A DNA stretch of 59,809 bases from positions 1 through 59,809 of the forward strand of contig JAFZYE010000054.1 in NCBI GenBank assembly GCA_017616445.1, written 5' to 3'. Positions 24,479 to 32,513 of the stretch are shown here, piece after piece; position 1 is the first letter of the stretch; each line of letters opens with the position of its first letter. The notes beneath the pieces are model-generated. The model worked only from the letters and a program-made list of their open reading frames with translations, had not been told where the DNA came from and made no database searches. The translations under genes were made by a program, and so were the position numbers. This DNA is from Bacteroidaceae bacterium (lineage in GTDB: Bacteria > Bacteroidota > Bacteroidia > Bacteroidales > Bacteroidaceae).

Positions 24479-26034
24479 AGCGATACCTCCTTTTCATATT
24501 ATTGTTATCAGGTAACGTCTGCATATACTCTCAAGAACCGAATTCTGTGACGATTTGTGGTAGCGTACAGACTGATATGCTAATGCCTCAGAATGATGAA
24601 CGGACGGGAGCACAGAAGGAAGAGAATGTCCAAGCCAATGTTTATGTGGATATGATGCTGCAGAGTCGCTATGTGGATGCAGACATTAGAGTTGAATACA
24701 TGGAGCATCCTATCCCTGGCTTCGAAAAAGACTTCAAAGGATGGGGTGTGCCTCACTTCTGGGCGAAAGGTCGTATAGGTTGTGCCGAACTGACTGCGGG
24801 CACATTTTATGAACAATTTGGTTCTGGCTTTATTCTTCGCACCTACGAAGACCGTTCCACAGGAGTTGATAATTCACTTTTGGGCGGACGGTTGGTCGTA
24901 AGGCCTGTCAACGGTGTCACTCTCAAGGTGCTTAGTGGAAAGCAACGGTGTTATTGGAAGTGGAATAAATCGCTTGTTAGTGGTGCCGAGGCGGAGCTGA
25001 ATCTTGAGGAATGGATTCCGTCTATGCAGCGAACAGATATTAGACTGATGCTTGGCGGCTCATGGGTGAACAAGTACGAGAAAACGGAAGACATCTTTGC
25101 CTCTCCTACGTATAAGTATAATCTGCCAGAGTTTGTGAATGCCTGGGATGTCAGGGCCTCCATGAACACTGGCCCATGGAACCTGTTGGTGGAATATGCG
25201 CAGAAGACGCAGGATCCCTCTTTCGACAACGGATTCAGCTATGACAGGGGGACGGCGGCAATGTTCTCAGGTTCTTATTCTGAAAAAGGACTTAGTCTGT
25301 TGCTGCAGGTGAAACGGAGCGAGAACATGTCGTTCCGTAGCAGACGGTTACAGATGGGGACTTCATCTTTCATCAATCACCTGCCCGCCTTCACCCAAGA
25401 CCAGACCTATGCGCTGGCAGCCCTCTATCCCTATGCCACCCAGCTGGGCGGAGAGTGGGCCTGGCAGGCCGAAGTTGGCTATGCCTTCAAGCGGAAGACG
25501 GCATTGGGAGGCAGGTATGGCATGAATATCAAGGCGAACTTCTCGCATGTGAGGTGGGAAGGCGCAACTTACTATCAAAACCTGGATGTACAGTTGACGC
25601 GAAGACTAAGTCGCGATTTCAAACTGAACCTGATGTATATGAACCGGCAATACGATAAGACGGTTGTCGAAGGGGAGGGTGGTATGATACACTCGAACAT
25701 CTTTGTTGCCGATGGCCTGTATCAGATCGCACCGAAGGTGAGACTGCGCACCGAATTGCAGTATCTGGCTACTGCCGATGACGAAGGTGACTGGTCTTTC
25801 GGACTCCTAGAGCTATCGTTAGCGCCCCGCTGGATGCTGACAGTAAGCGATATGTGGAACAACGGGTCTACCAAGACGCACTACTATCAGGGGCTGGTCA
25901 CTTGTCACCTCGGTCTTCATCATCTGCAGGCCGGCTATGGAAGGACGCGTGCCGGCTATAACTGCTCTGGTGGCGTCTGTCGTTATGTGCCTGCCACGAA
26001 AGGCTTTACACTCTCGTATAACTATAGTTTCTGA
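24475..26034 (+). CDS. DUF6029-type outer-membrane protein
   Basis: 519 aa with a signal peptide (LLFILLLSGNVCIYSQ) and a long series of alternating, aromatic-rich beta strands ending in the C-terminal aromatic (LSYNYSF) typical of outer-membrane barrels. Phrases such as GTFYEQFGSGFILRTYEDR and DNSLLGGRLV match what I know as DUF6029. Function is not established. Overlap with the TlpA gene upstream (4 bp) and with the Omp28 lipoprotein gene downstream (1 bp, TGATG) indicates a tight three-gene unit, suggesting a barrel that works with thiol-active partners. Confidence 0.85.
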   Translation: MKRYLLFILLLSGNVCIYSQEPNSVTICGSVQTDMLMPQNDERTGAQKEENVQANVYVDMMLQSRYVDADIRVEYMEHPIPGFEKDFKGWGVPHFWAKGRIGCAELTAGTFYEQFGSGFILRTYEDRSTGVDNSLLGGRLVVRPVNGVTLKVLSGKQRCYWKWNKSLVSGAEAELNLEEWIPSMQRTDIRLMLGGSWVNKYEKTEDIFASPTYKYNLPEFVNAWDVRASMNTGPWNLLVEYAQKTQDPSFDNGFSYDRGTAAMFSGSYSEKGLSLLLQVKRSENMSFRSRRLQMGTSSFINHLPAFTQDQTYALAALYPYATQLGGEWAWQAEVGYAFKRKTALGGRYGMNIKANFSHVRWEGATYYQNLDVQLTRRLSRDFKLNLMYMNRQYDKTVVEGEGGMIHSNIFVADGLYQIAPKVRLRTELQYLATADDEGDWSFGLLELSLAPRWMLTVSDMWNNGSTKTHYYQGLVTCHLGLHHLQAGYGRTRAGYNCSGGVCRYVPATKGFTLSYNYSF

Positions 26035-26828
26035 TGCCTATGAAGATCAAGACATATACCCTTCTGTTTTTATCGGTGCTGATGGCTGTGGCATGCAGTT
26101 ATATCGAAGAGGATGAGCGGCTTATCTATGTCAAACCAGCCGAAGTGAAGCGCCGTGTCTTGTTGGAGGACTTCACCGGCCAGCGGTGTGTGAACTGTCC
26201 GAAAGGTACGGAGGTGATAGAACTGCTGCAGGAGACGTATGGCGATTCGGTCTTTATTGCCGTTGGAATTCATGGTGGTCCTTTGGGATTTTCAAGCAAT
26301 GCCAGTGTCGTTGGACTCGCAACACCAATGGGCGATGAGTATTACAATCATTGGAATCTGGAGTACCAGCCGGTAGGTCTGGTGAATCGTCATGGGGCAG
26401 TGAACTATACGGATTGGTCGAAAGCTGTCAAGGAAGAACTGGCCAAGCCAGCACCGTTGGAAATGAATATGAGTGCAACATTGGAATCCGGACAGATTAA
26501 AATAGGGCTTGAGACGTTTGGTACTGATGGCTCGACAACGGGAAAGTTGCAGGCGTGGATCCTGGAAAACAAGATTACGGCTATGCAACTCATGCCCGAT
26601 GGTAAGGCTAATGCCAACTATGTGCATCATCATGTATTGAGAGCAGCTGTCAACGGCTTGTGGGGCGAAGACTTCACGATTGTTGAGGGTGAGACGAAAA
26701 AAAAGGTGATGACACAGGCTCTCGAAGCAGGCTGGAATTCAGAGAACCTGAGTGTTGTTGCTTTTGTCTATAATGACCAAGGTGTGCAGCAGGCCGTAAA
26801 GGCGAGAGTTAAAGTGAAAAATAAATAA
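26034..26828 (+). CDS. Omp28-family outer-membrane lipoprotein with CXXC
   Basis: 264 aa; either the ATG at 26034 or the one at 26040 may be used. The lipobox is AVACS. The Omp28 fold starts VLLEDFTGQRCVNCP, with Cys52 and Cys55 in a thioredoxin-like position, followed by IHGGPLG and a Pro loop YQPVGLVNRHG. A C-terminal beta domain contains YVHHHVLRAAVNG, a conserved Omp28 feature. Omp28 of Porphyromonas gingivalis is a surface lipoprotein described as an adhesin-like antigen; the CXXC suggests a redox role as well. Confidence 0.9.
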   Translation: MPMKIKTYTLLFLSVLMAVACSYIEEDERLIYVKPAEVKRRVLLEDFTGQRCVNCPKGTEVIELLQETYGDSVFIAVGIHGGPLGFSSNASVVGLATPMGDEYYNHWNLEYQPVGLVNRHGAVNYTDWSKAVKEELAKPAPLEMNMSATLESGQIKIGLETFGTDGSTTGKLQAWILENKITAMQLMPDGKANANYVHHHVLRAAVNGLWGEDFTIVEGETKKKVMTQALEAGWNSENLSVVAFVYNDQGVQQAVKARVKVKNK

Positions 26829-26837
26829 TTGTTGCGT

Positions 26838-27455
26838 ATGAAGAAATGTCTACTATTGATGATGGCTTTGCTTTCCTTAGGGGGATTATCGGTCAAGGCC
26901 CAGTCGTTTGAATTCCAGTATCAGGGCCATAGCCTGAAGGATGGTGATGTCGTGACCATTGCTGTAGAAGAAGACTCTTTTGGAGAACTTTCCTGCGAGA
27001 CGAATCCCAGCTCAGATCCCAATAATGGTCTAGTGCTGAAGTTGCTTTCGAGTTTTACTGCTAACGTGAAGGCGACGTTGCAAATCACCTATAATACACT
27101 CTCTCCACAGATGCTACAGTGGTGTATGGGTGGTGAATGTTGGCCAGTCAATGATACGGATATGTTTACCAAGCAGTTTACTGTTACAGATAATGTGCAA
27201 GTACAATTTGATGCAATAAACATCCATAGCAAAGGCTATCTTTTGGCTACGTTAAAAGCATATATCGGTCTGGAGTCTCATCAGGTGACGATTCAATTTA
27301 CCAATGGCGAGTCTGCAGATATTCGTGAGATGACCATTTATCCACAGACAATATCCGTTTATGATTTGAAAGGCTGTCGTGTTGAAGGTGCTTTATCTCC
27401 TGGAATTTATATTATTACAGATGGTACACAGAAAAGAAAAGTATTTTTTAAATAA
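26838..27455 (+). CDS. Small secreted protein with T9SS-type sorting domain
   Basis: 205 aa from the ATG at 26838 (an upstream in-frame TTG at 26829 is unlikely). A signal peptide ends VKAQ. The central domain of about 110 residues is beta-rich and contains one CxxC-like pair far apart (SCETN and WCMGGECW). The C-terminal 35 residues (TISVYDLKGCRVEGALSPG, then YIITDGTQKRKVFFK) are a good type A T9SS sorting domain. It follows the Omp28 lipoprotein directly and likely belongs to the same operon as the TlpA-DUF6029-Omp28 set. The cargo's function is unknown. Confidence 0.82.
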   Translation: MKKCLLLMMALLSLGGLSVKAQSFEFQYQGHSLKDGDVVTIAVEEDSFGELSCETNPSSDPNNGLVLKLLSSFTANVKATLQITYNTLSPQMLQWCMGGECWPVNDTDMFTKQFTVTDNVQVQFDAINIHSKGYLLATLKAYIGLESHQVTIQFTNGESADIREMTIYPQTISVYDLKGCRVEGALSPGIYIITDGTQKRKVFFK

Positions 27456-27483
27456 ACATTATTAACTTAAAAATGTTTTAGGT

Positions 27484-29289
27484 ATGAAACAATTGTTACT
27501 CTTGGTGACAATCCTTTTGACGACTGTCGTTGCACAGGCTCAGGTTCTGCGTGTTGCCCCTCAAAAAGAGGTGATGAAATCTTCCGCTTCTGTCATGAAG
27601 GCCATTCCAGCTGCTGATGGTCAGATGTGGTGGGGTTATTTTTTCAGTAATGAGGAATTGGGTTGTCTGGGTACTCGTATAGCAGAAACATACGATTGTG
27701 CCATTTTTGTTCCTGCAAACCACGAATACGTAGGATCAAGTACCATCAAAGCCTTGCGATTTTATGTGGCTAGCGCGTCAAATCTCAGTATGTTTAAGGT
27801 CTGGATTTCTAAAGAGTTGCCCACTTCGATAGATAATGCAGACTATGTGCAGGAAATAAATGTTTTATCACTTGCAAATGGCAGCAATGACGTAGAACTA
27901 AATACACCTTATGTCGTTAACAATGCTGCTATTTATGTTGGTTTTACGTATACAATAAAAGAAGCAGCATATTCGATACCGATGGGAGGTGATTTCGTGG
28001 CGAACTCATTATATCTTAGAAGTTCTACGTCTGTGCCTGATTGGGAATCAGTTTCTAGCTATGGAAAGTTGGCCCTTCAGTTGTTACTTGAAGGCGGAAC
28101 GTATCCTACCAAAGCTTCTCCTTCTGATTTCAAATCTTTCGTTATTGGACTTGGACAAAGCATAGCTGTACCTATAACAATTACTAATGGTGGAGTTACC
28201 GATATTAAGAACATTTCATACACCACCTCAATAAACGGAAAAGAATCAACTGAAAAAACGATGGATACCCCATCTATTCCTTTCGGTGGTACAGCAACGG
28301 TTGATATCCCATTTGAAGCTGATGCTGTAGAAGGAACGGTGGAAGTGGTTCTGACAATCACCAAAGTAAATGGTAAAGCAAATACAGCAAGTAAAAAGAC
28401 GGCAAGGGGCCAAATGACAACATTAGCCAATATGAAGGTTTGGCCTCGCAATGTTCTTATCGAAGAGTTCACGACTGAAAAATGTGTTTTCTGTCCTGAT
28501 GCTGCTGCAGGCTTAGCTTCTTTCATGAGTACAAATCCAAATCTTGCAAGTCGTGTGGCTGTCGTTTGTCATCATGCTGGTTACTATACAGACTGGTTAA
28601 CCATAGATGCTTCTGAAAGATATACTTGGTTCTATAACAATGGAGGAAGTGTCTATGCTCCAGCCTTTATGTACGACCGCTATGCATGGGAAGGTAAGAC
28701 GCCAGTAGTGAGTCGTGGCAATTATGAGGAATATGTCCAGACAAGAGCAGAGGAGTCCTCTTATGCCAATATAAACTTGACAGCAAATTTCAATGCAAAC
28801 AAGAGTGCCATCAATGTTACTGCATGTTGTGAGCGGGGATGGGATTTCAGCAGCACACCTGCTCGTATCACCCTCTTCTTGACAGAGGATAATATTAATG
28901 CTCGTTCTCAGTCAGGCGTAGACGGATCTTTTGTTCACCAGCATGTACTCCGTAGCGTAAATGATATTTGGGGTGAAGTTATTAATTGGTCGAATGATAA
29001 CGCAATCTATAATTATACTTTTAATTTGAATTCATCTTGGAAGATGGACGATTTGAAGGTTGTTGCTGTCATTTCCTGCTATGACAGGAGTGACGCTACC
29101 AATTGCATAGTGGAGAATGCTGCTGTTGCCATTCCTGAGACGTATTTGGGCATTGATGGTTATTCTACAGACGATGTCCGCGAGGCTGTGCGATACACTC
29201 TCGATGGTCGTCAGATTGGTGCTCCACAGCGTGGTCTGAACATCATTCGTATGAGTGATGGCACAGTAAAAAAAATATTAGTGAAGTAG
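27484..29289 (+). CDS. Omp28-like thioredoxin-fold secreted protein, paralogue of 22133
   Basis: 601 aa. Signal peptide, then an N-terminal beta domain (GQMWWGYFFSNEE ... AAIYVGFTYTI), an Ig-like unit and an Omp28-like domain with CVFC (Cys334/Cys337), Pro loop YAPAFMYDR and HQHVLRSVNDIWGE. The end, YTLDGRQIGAPQRGLNIIRM and MSDGTVKKILVK, is a T9SS-like sorting motif. It aligns along its whole length with the product of 22133-23938 but has less AT-rich codons, so the two copies have separate recent histories. The active-site dipeptide differs (VF against GW), suggesting different redox potential. Confidence 0.87.
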   Translation: MKQLLLLVTILLTTVVAQAQVLRVAPQKEVMKSSASVMKAIPAADGQMWWGYFFSNEELGCLGTRIAETYDCAIFVPANHEYVGSSTIKALRFYVASASNLSMFKVWISKELPTSIDNADYVQEINVLSLANGSNDVELNTPYVVNNAAIYVGFTYTIKEAAYSIPMGGDFVANSLYLRSSTSVPDWESVSSYGKLALQLLLEGGTYPTKASPSDFKSFVIGLGQSIAVPITITNGGVTDIKNISYTTSINGKESTEKTMDTPSIPFGGTATVDIPFEADAVEGTVEVVLTITKVNGKANTASKKTARGQMTTLANMKVWPRNVLIEEFTTEKCVFCPDAAAGLASFMSTNPNLASRVAVVCHHAGYYTDWLTIDASERYTWFYNNGGSVYAPAFMYDRYAWEGKTPVVSRGNYEEYVQTRAEESSYANINLTANFNANKSAINVTACCERGWDFSSTPARITLFLTEDNINARSQSGVDGSFVHQHVLRSVNDIWGEVINWSNDNAIYNYTFNLNSSWKMDDLKVVAVISCYDRSDATNCIVENAAVAIPETYLGIDGYSTDDVREAVRYTLDGRQIGAPQRGLNIIRMSDGTVKKILVK

Positions 29290-29305
29290 GACTACACGAT
29301 CATGA

Positions 29306-29391
29306 CCATATCATTTCCTAATGATGTGACAAGTGATATACCCTTACGGTAGCTAGCCACTTCAAATCGAAAGCAAAAGCAAAAGCGTGTA
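29306..29391 (+). pseudogene. Relic of a gene like that at 19993-20592 (3' part)
   Basis: The stretch contains the 17-base run AATGATGTGACAAGTGA, identical to one in the 199-aa secreted protein gene (about 20487-20503). It continues in homology across one frameshift: NDVTSDIP then, in another frame, VASHFKSKAK, against NDVTSEIP and AASQFKSNAK in the intact gene. A stop codon and frame change show it is dead. It lies directly behind the Omp28-like gene. Confidence 0.75.
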
Positions 29392-29978
29392 TGATTCCCA
29401 ATAACGTGAGATGGCATCGCAGTGGACTCGCTACGGTGCTATTTCAATCTTGAAATTCCTCTGTCTTATGCGATGTTAGAGTATGTTTTTCGATAGGTAA
29501 CTGAAAATAATAGCAAAAATATTTGGAGGATTCGAAATTAGTGCTTAACTATGCTGCAAAATATAAATAGCGATTAATATAAAGCTCGGTTAACATTATG
29601 AAATTCTACGAGTTTATGTATTCGCCTATTATTCCAGCCTTGTATGGGCGGCAGATTATTATATTATTTCGCACCTTTGGCGCTATGGTGGGTTTCATGG
29701 ATAGAAATGATAGGGTTGATACCCTATCCTGTAATATTTCGCCCCTTTTGGGGCTAAGCGCTCAGGAGGCAAAAGGAGAAAACACTAAGGCGAAAAAGGG
29801 AAAGACTACCGTACCACTTATCGGGAACTTCGAAGTGGTAATTGCAGCCTTTGCAGACATGCGAATGCATCCTAATAAGATTCAAAGAATTGTGTCAGGT
29901 AATTGATAACCTAAGTGCTAGGGCCTAAGGACTTCTAACTTCTAACTCCTAACTTCTAACTCCAAACTCCTAACTCCC
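29392..29978. other. Degenerate intergenic region with hairpins and a duplicated fragment
   Basis: No credible gene. Two neat hairpins are present: GATAGGGT (29709-29716) with ACCCTATC (29721-29728), and GCCCC (29741-29745) with GGGGC (29750-29754). A 27-bp segment at 29811-29837 is identical to 30039-30065, inside the small membrane protein gene that follows. From about 29934 to 29975 there are degenerate TTCTAACTCC repeats. A 102-codon open frame at 29598-29906 spans hairpins and the duplicated fragment and is probably not a gene. Confidence 0.6.
29811..29837. repeat. 27-bp direct repeat of a piece of the 29979-30266 gene
   Basis: The sequence beginning GTACCACTTATCGGGAAC and ending CGAAGTG is present, perfectly, also at 30039-30065, where it encodes (minus strand) HFEVPDKWYY of the small membrane protein. 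Confidence 0.85.
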
Positions 29979-30266
29979 TTACAACGGTCGTTTGAATGGA
30001 TTGTATTCTCGTTCGATTTCTGAACCGTCGTAACCGTAGTACCACTTATCGGGAACTTCGAAGTGATAGATCAATACGGCAATCGACAGGCCTACGAGAA
30101 TGACAGCGGTGATGATCAGCGCGCGGGAGATACCTGTGAAGAAGTTGCGGATGATTTTACGGTTAGGAAGAACCAGAAACCTGATGACACCATAGAGCCA
30201 ATAGAGAAAGATTACTGAAGGAACTCCAATAAACACAATGTATAAAATTACCTCTATTGTTGCCAT
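29979..30266 (-). CDS. Small two-helix membrane protein, unknown function
   Basis: 95 aa with two hydrophobic segments (IEVILYIVFIGVPSVIFLYW and ALIITAVILVGLSIAVLIY) separated by a basic loop (LPNRKIIRNFFTG), and a C-terminal tail FEVPDKWYYGYDGSEIERE. Its minus-strand promoter box at 30336-30343 and sensible composition support a real gene. I do not recognise a family with known function. Confidence 0.75.
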   Translation of the reverse strand: MATIEVILYIVFIGVPSVIFLYWLYGVIRFLVLPNRKIIRNFFTGISRALIITAVILVGLSIAVLIYHFEVPDKWYYGYDGSEIEREYNPFKRPL

Positions 30267-30335
30267 GCGTTAAATTTTTAAAGACCTTAGACTCTATACC
30301 TTAGACTTTAGTCCTTGTAAACGACGATTTCGCTG

Positions 30336-30343
30336 CAAAGTTA
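30336..30343 (-). promoter_or_regulatory. -7 box for the small membrane protein gene
   Basis: CAAAGTTA on the + strand reads TAACTTTG on the minus strand, followed by GC as in strong Bacteroidota promoters. It lies about 70 bases before the start codon. Confidence 0.6.
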
Positions 30344-30424
30344 GTAAAAAAAAAGAATAGCGAAAAGAGAAAAGGAAAAATAATGCTAAAATAATGCATA
30401 ATTCATAATGCAGAATGCATAAAA

Positions 30425-30509
30425 AGTTAAGAATTAAGAATTAAGAGTTAAGAAAAATAGACTTTTAGACTTTAGTAAATGGTTAAATTGTAAATTATTA
30501 CTAACTTTG
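30425..30509 (+). promoter_or_regulatory. TTAAGAA repeats and -7 box ahead of the outer-membrane gene
   Basis: Degenerate GTTAAGAATTAAGAA repeats (30425-30460) precede TAACTTTG at 30502-30509, followed by C, about 20 bases before the next start codon. A good -33 TTTG at the expected distance is not seen. Confidence 0.55.
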
Positions 30510-30528
30510 CGACTTAAATTCAAGAAAA

Positions 30529-32244
30529 ATGTGTTGTATAAGAATAATAATGGTGTGCGCATGCATGGTTTTCGCAACAGTTGTGTGTGCGCAGGATACA
30601 GATGAGTTTCAGCGTATTGCACGTCGTATCATGGATGCGTATGACGTGGGTGACGAGGTGAGTCATGCTCCTGATTCGGCCAACCTGTATGGTGGAGCGT
30701 ATCTGGGTGCCAGCAGCAACGGGCGTGCCATGCCTTCGGGGTATATTACCTATCTGAAGGATAAGTTGCTGATTACCAGCCAACTGTCGATGGATTTCAG
30801 CGAGCAGAATACCGAGAAGGATGTCAATACCAACTTCTTGAACGGTGGACAGCGCATGACCAATACGGACATCCTGACCAAATACGAGAAGCAGGACTTC
30901 TCGACACGTCTCGACTATGCTCCATCGAAAGGACATATACTGACGTTCGGCATCATCGAGAGTCTCGACCACAACCGAGTGAACGAGAACTCCGTGAAGA
31001 ACGGTCAGGAGGCGAACGGAACATGGCAGGAATCGAACTACGAGGAGCAGCGGCGGTCGAATACCGACCTGAAGCTGGGTGCACTCTTGCAGTATATCCG
31101 CGACTTCAAGGGTGGGGGACGACTGACAACCCGACTGAACCTGAAATACAACTACAAGCCGACGGATGTGACATCGGACACATGGGCAGCCCATTCGGAG
31201 TCGTCGTTGCGCCAACAACACCAGAAGTTGCGTAACTTCGACCCATACGCCATGCTCAGATTCAAGTCGAAGACCTATGGCGGATTCAACTTCGAGCTGG
31301 AGGAGAAATACACCATCGAGGACATGAGCATCAAGGACTCGGAGACCCAGTTTGACTTCAACACCTATTCATCCCTTACCACGCTCACGGCAAACTACAC
31401 CCATGCGTGGCTGTCGGGCGGAGCAACCATGCGCTACGAACACTTCCTGAACGACATCGACGACCACCTGTCGACCGTGTCGCACGACCGGACCTACAAC
31501 GACTGGATGCTCTCGGCGTGGATGTCGATGCAGCTGAACAAGAAGAACTCGATCTCACTGAATTTCGACCGCGACCTCTCACGTCCCACCTACACACAGC
31601 TTTATCCCTTTGCTCATATCGGTAGCAGCATCGGTTCGGTGGTGGTGGGTAACTCTGCACTGGAACCCTCGAAGAGCAGCCAAGTGAAAGTGAGCTTCAA
31701 GCATAAAGGCCCTCATCTCACATATACCCACAGTCTGGCCTACAAGCGCATCAGTGATGACATCTCGCAGATTTCGATGTACGACGATGTGTCGGAACGT
31801 CCTGTGAAGACGTGGGTCAACGATGCACGCTACAGCTACTTGCGCTATGCCGCAGAAGGTGAGATGCGTTATGGCCGCTTCTCGATGACGATGGGATTCC
31901 ATGCTCAGTATCTCGAATATGACGGCAAGAATGTGTCGGCAGATGATGCATGGTCGTATAGTTTTAAGGCACGTCCACAGCTCGAACTTCCCAACGACTG
32001 GACACTGGCTACCGTGCTGCTCTACACAGGACGTGATGCCCATCGCTATTACTACAACCGTTCGAACATGTATTGGTCGGTACGTGCCGTGAAGCAGATA
32101 GGAAGCTGGGCGCTCTATGCCTTTGTGCAGGATATCCTACAGCCCGACAGAGAACAGATCATGACCAACCAAGACAGCCGAATCACAACGGTGAACAAGC
32201 CCAATTCACGCTGCCTGATCGTGGGATGTTCGTACACCTTTTGA
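30529..32244 (+). CDS. Outer-membrane beta-barrel protein (TonB-receptor-like barrel, no plug)
   Basis: 571 aa. A short hydrophobic N-terminus ends VVCAQ. The remainder consists of amphipathic strands with frequent aromatic and Asn/Asp residues (LYGGAYLGASSNGR, TLTANYTHAWLSGG, NSISLNFDRDLSRPTYTQLYPF) and ends in CSYTF, a typical C-terminal barrel signature. The middle resembles the barrel part of the outer-membrane family related to TonB-dependent receptors (PTYTQLYPF followed by VVGNSALEPS), but the plug domain and carboxypeptidase-like domain are missing. The transported or bound ligand is unknown. Confidence 0.82.
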   Translation: MCCIRIIMVCACMVFATVVCAQDTDEFQRIARRIMDAYDVGDEVSHAPDSANLYGGAYLGASSNGRAMPSGYITYLKDKLLITSQLSMDFSEQNTEKDVNTNFLNGGQRMTNTDILTKYEKQDFSTRLDYAPSKGHILTFGIIESLDHNRVNENSVKNGQEANGTWQESNYEEQRRSNTDLKLGALLQYIRDFKGGGRLTTRLNLKYNYKPTDVTSDTWAAHSESSLRQQHQKLRNFDPYAMLRFKSKTYGGFNFELEEKYTIEDMSIKDSETQFDFNTYSSLTTLTANYTHAWLSGGATMRYEHFLNDIDDHLSTVSHDRTYNDWMLSAWMSMQLNKKNSISLNFDRDLSRPTYTQLYPFAHIGSSIGSVVVGNSALEPSKSSQVKVSFKHKGPHLTYTHSLAYKRISDDISQISMYDDVSERPVKTWVNDARYSYLRYAAEGEMRYGRFSMTMGFHAQYLEYDGKNVSADDAWSYSFKARPQLELPNDWTLATVLLYTGRDAHRYYYNRSNMYWSVRAVKQIGSWALYAFVQDILQPDREQIMTNQDSRITTVNKPNSRCLIVGCSYTF

Positions 32245-32285
32245 AAAAATGTAAAATTTGAAGTTAGAAGTTGAGCGCCAACTAA

Positions 32286-32338
32286 TAAACTATAAACTTT
32301 TCAACTGACTTTAAACTATAAACTATAAACTTTAAACT
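32286..32338. repeat. TAAACTATAAAC tandem repeats
   Basis: Degenerate copies of ACTATAAACTTT lie in the gap between the barrel gene and the penicillin-binding protein gene. Confidence 0.65.
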
Positions 32339-32440
32339 TTATTTCTATTAAGACAAGGGTTGCATTATAGGTTGTTGGTTGTGCATAGTAGTTTTTAATT
32401 TTAATTAAAAAACGGTGTGCAATACTAAAAATGCTTTCTT

Positions 32441-32475
32441 TTTGTAGTTACTTAGCTGTTTTTTTACTAACTTTG
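32441..32475 (+). promoter_or_regulatory. Promoter of the penicillin-binding protein gene
   Basis: TTTG at 32441-32444 and TAACTTTG at 32468-32475 (followed by C) are separated by 23 bases, slightly longer than the usual 19-21. The gene start at 32514 lies about 38 bases downstream. Confidence 0.6.
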
Positions 32476-32513
32476 CAGCATAATAACGAATAGTGAATAG
32501 TGAAAAACTAAAA

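Noticed and set aside
29598-29906. 102-codon + strand open frame
   Set aside because: It spans two palindromes and a 27-bp fragment copied from the next gene, has no domain, and lies in decayed sequence. Better seen as non-coding.
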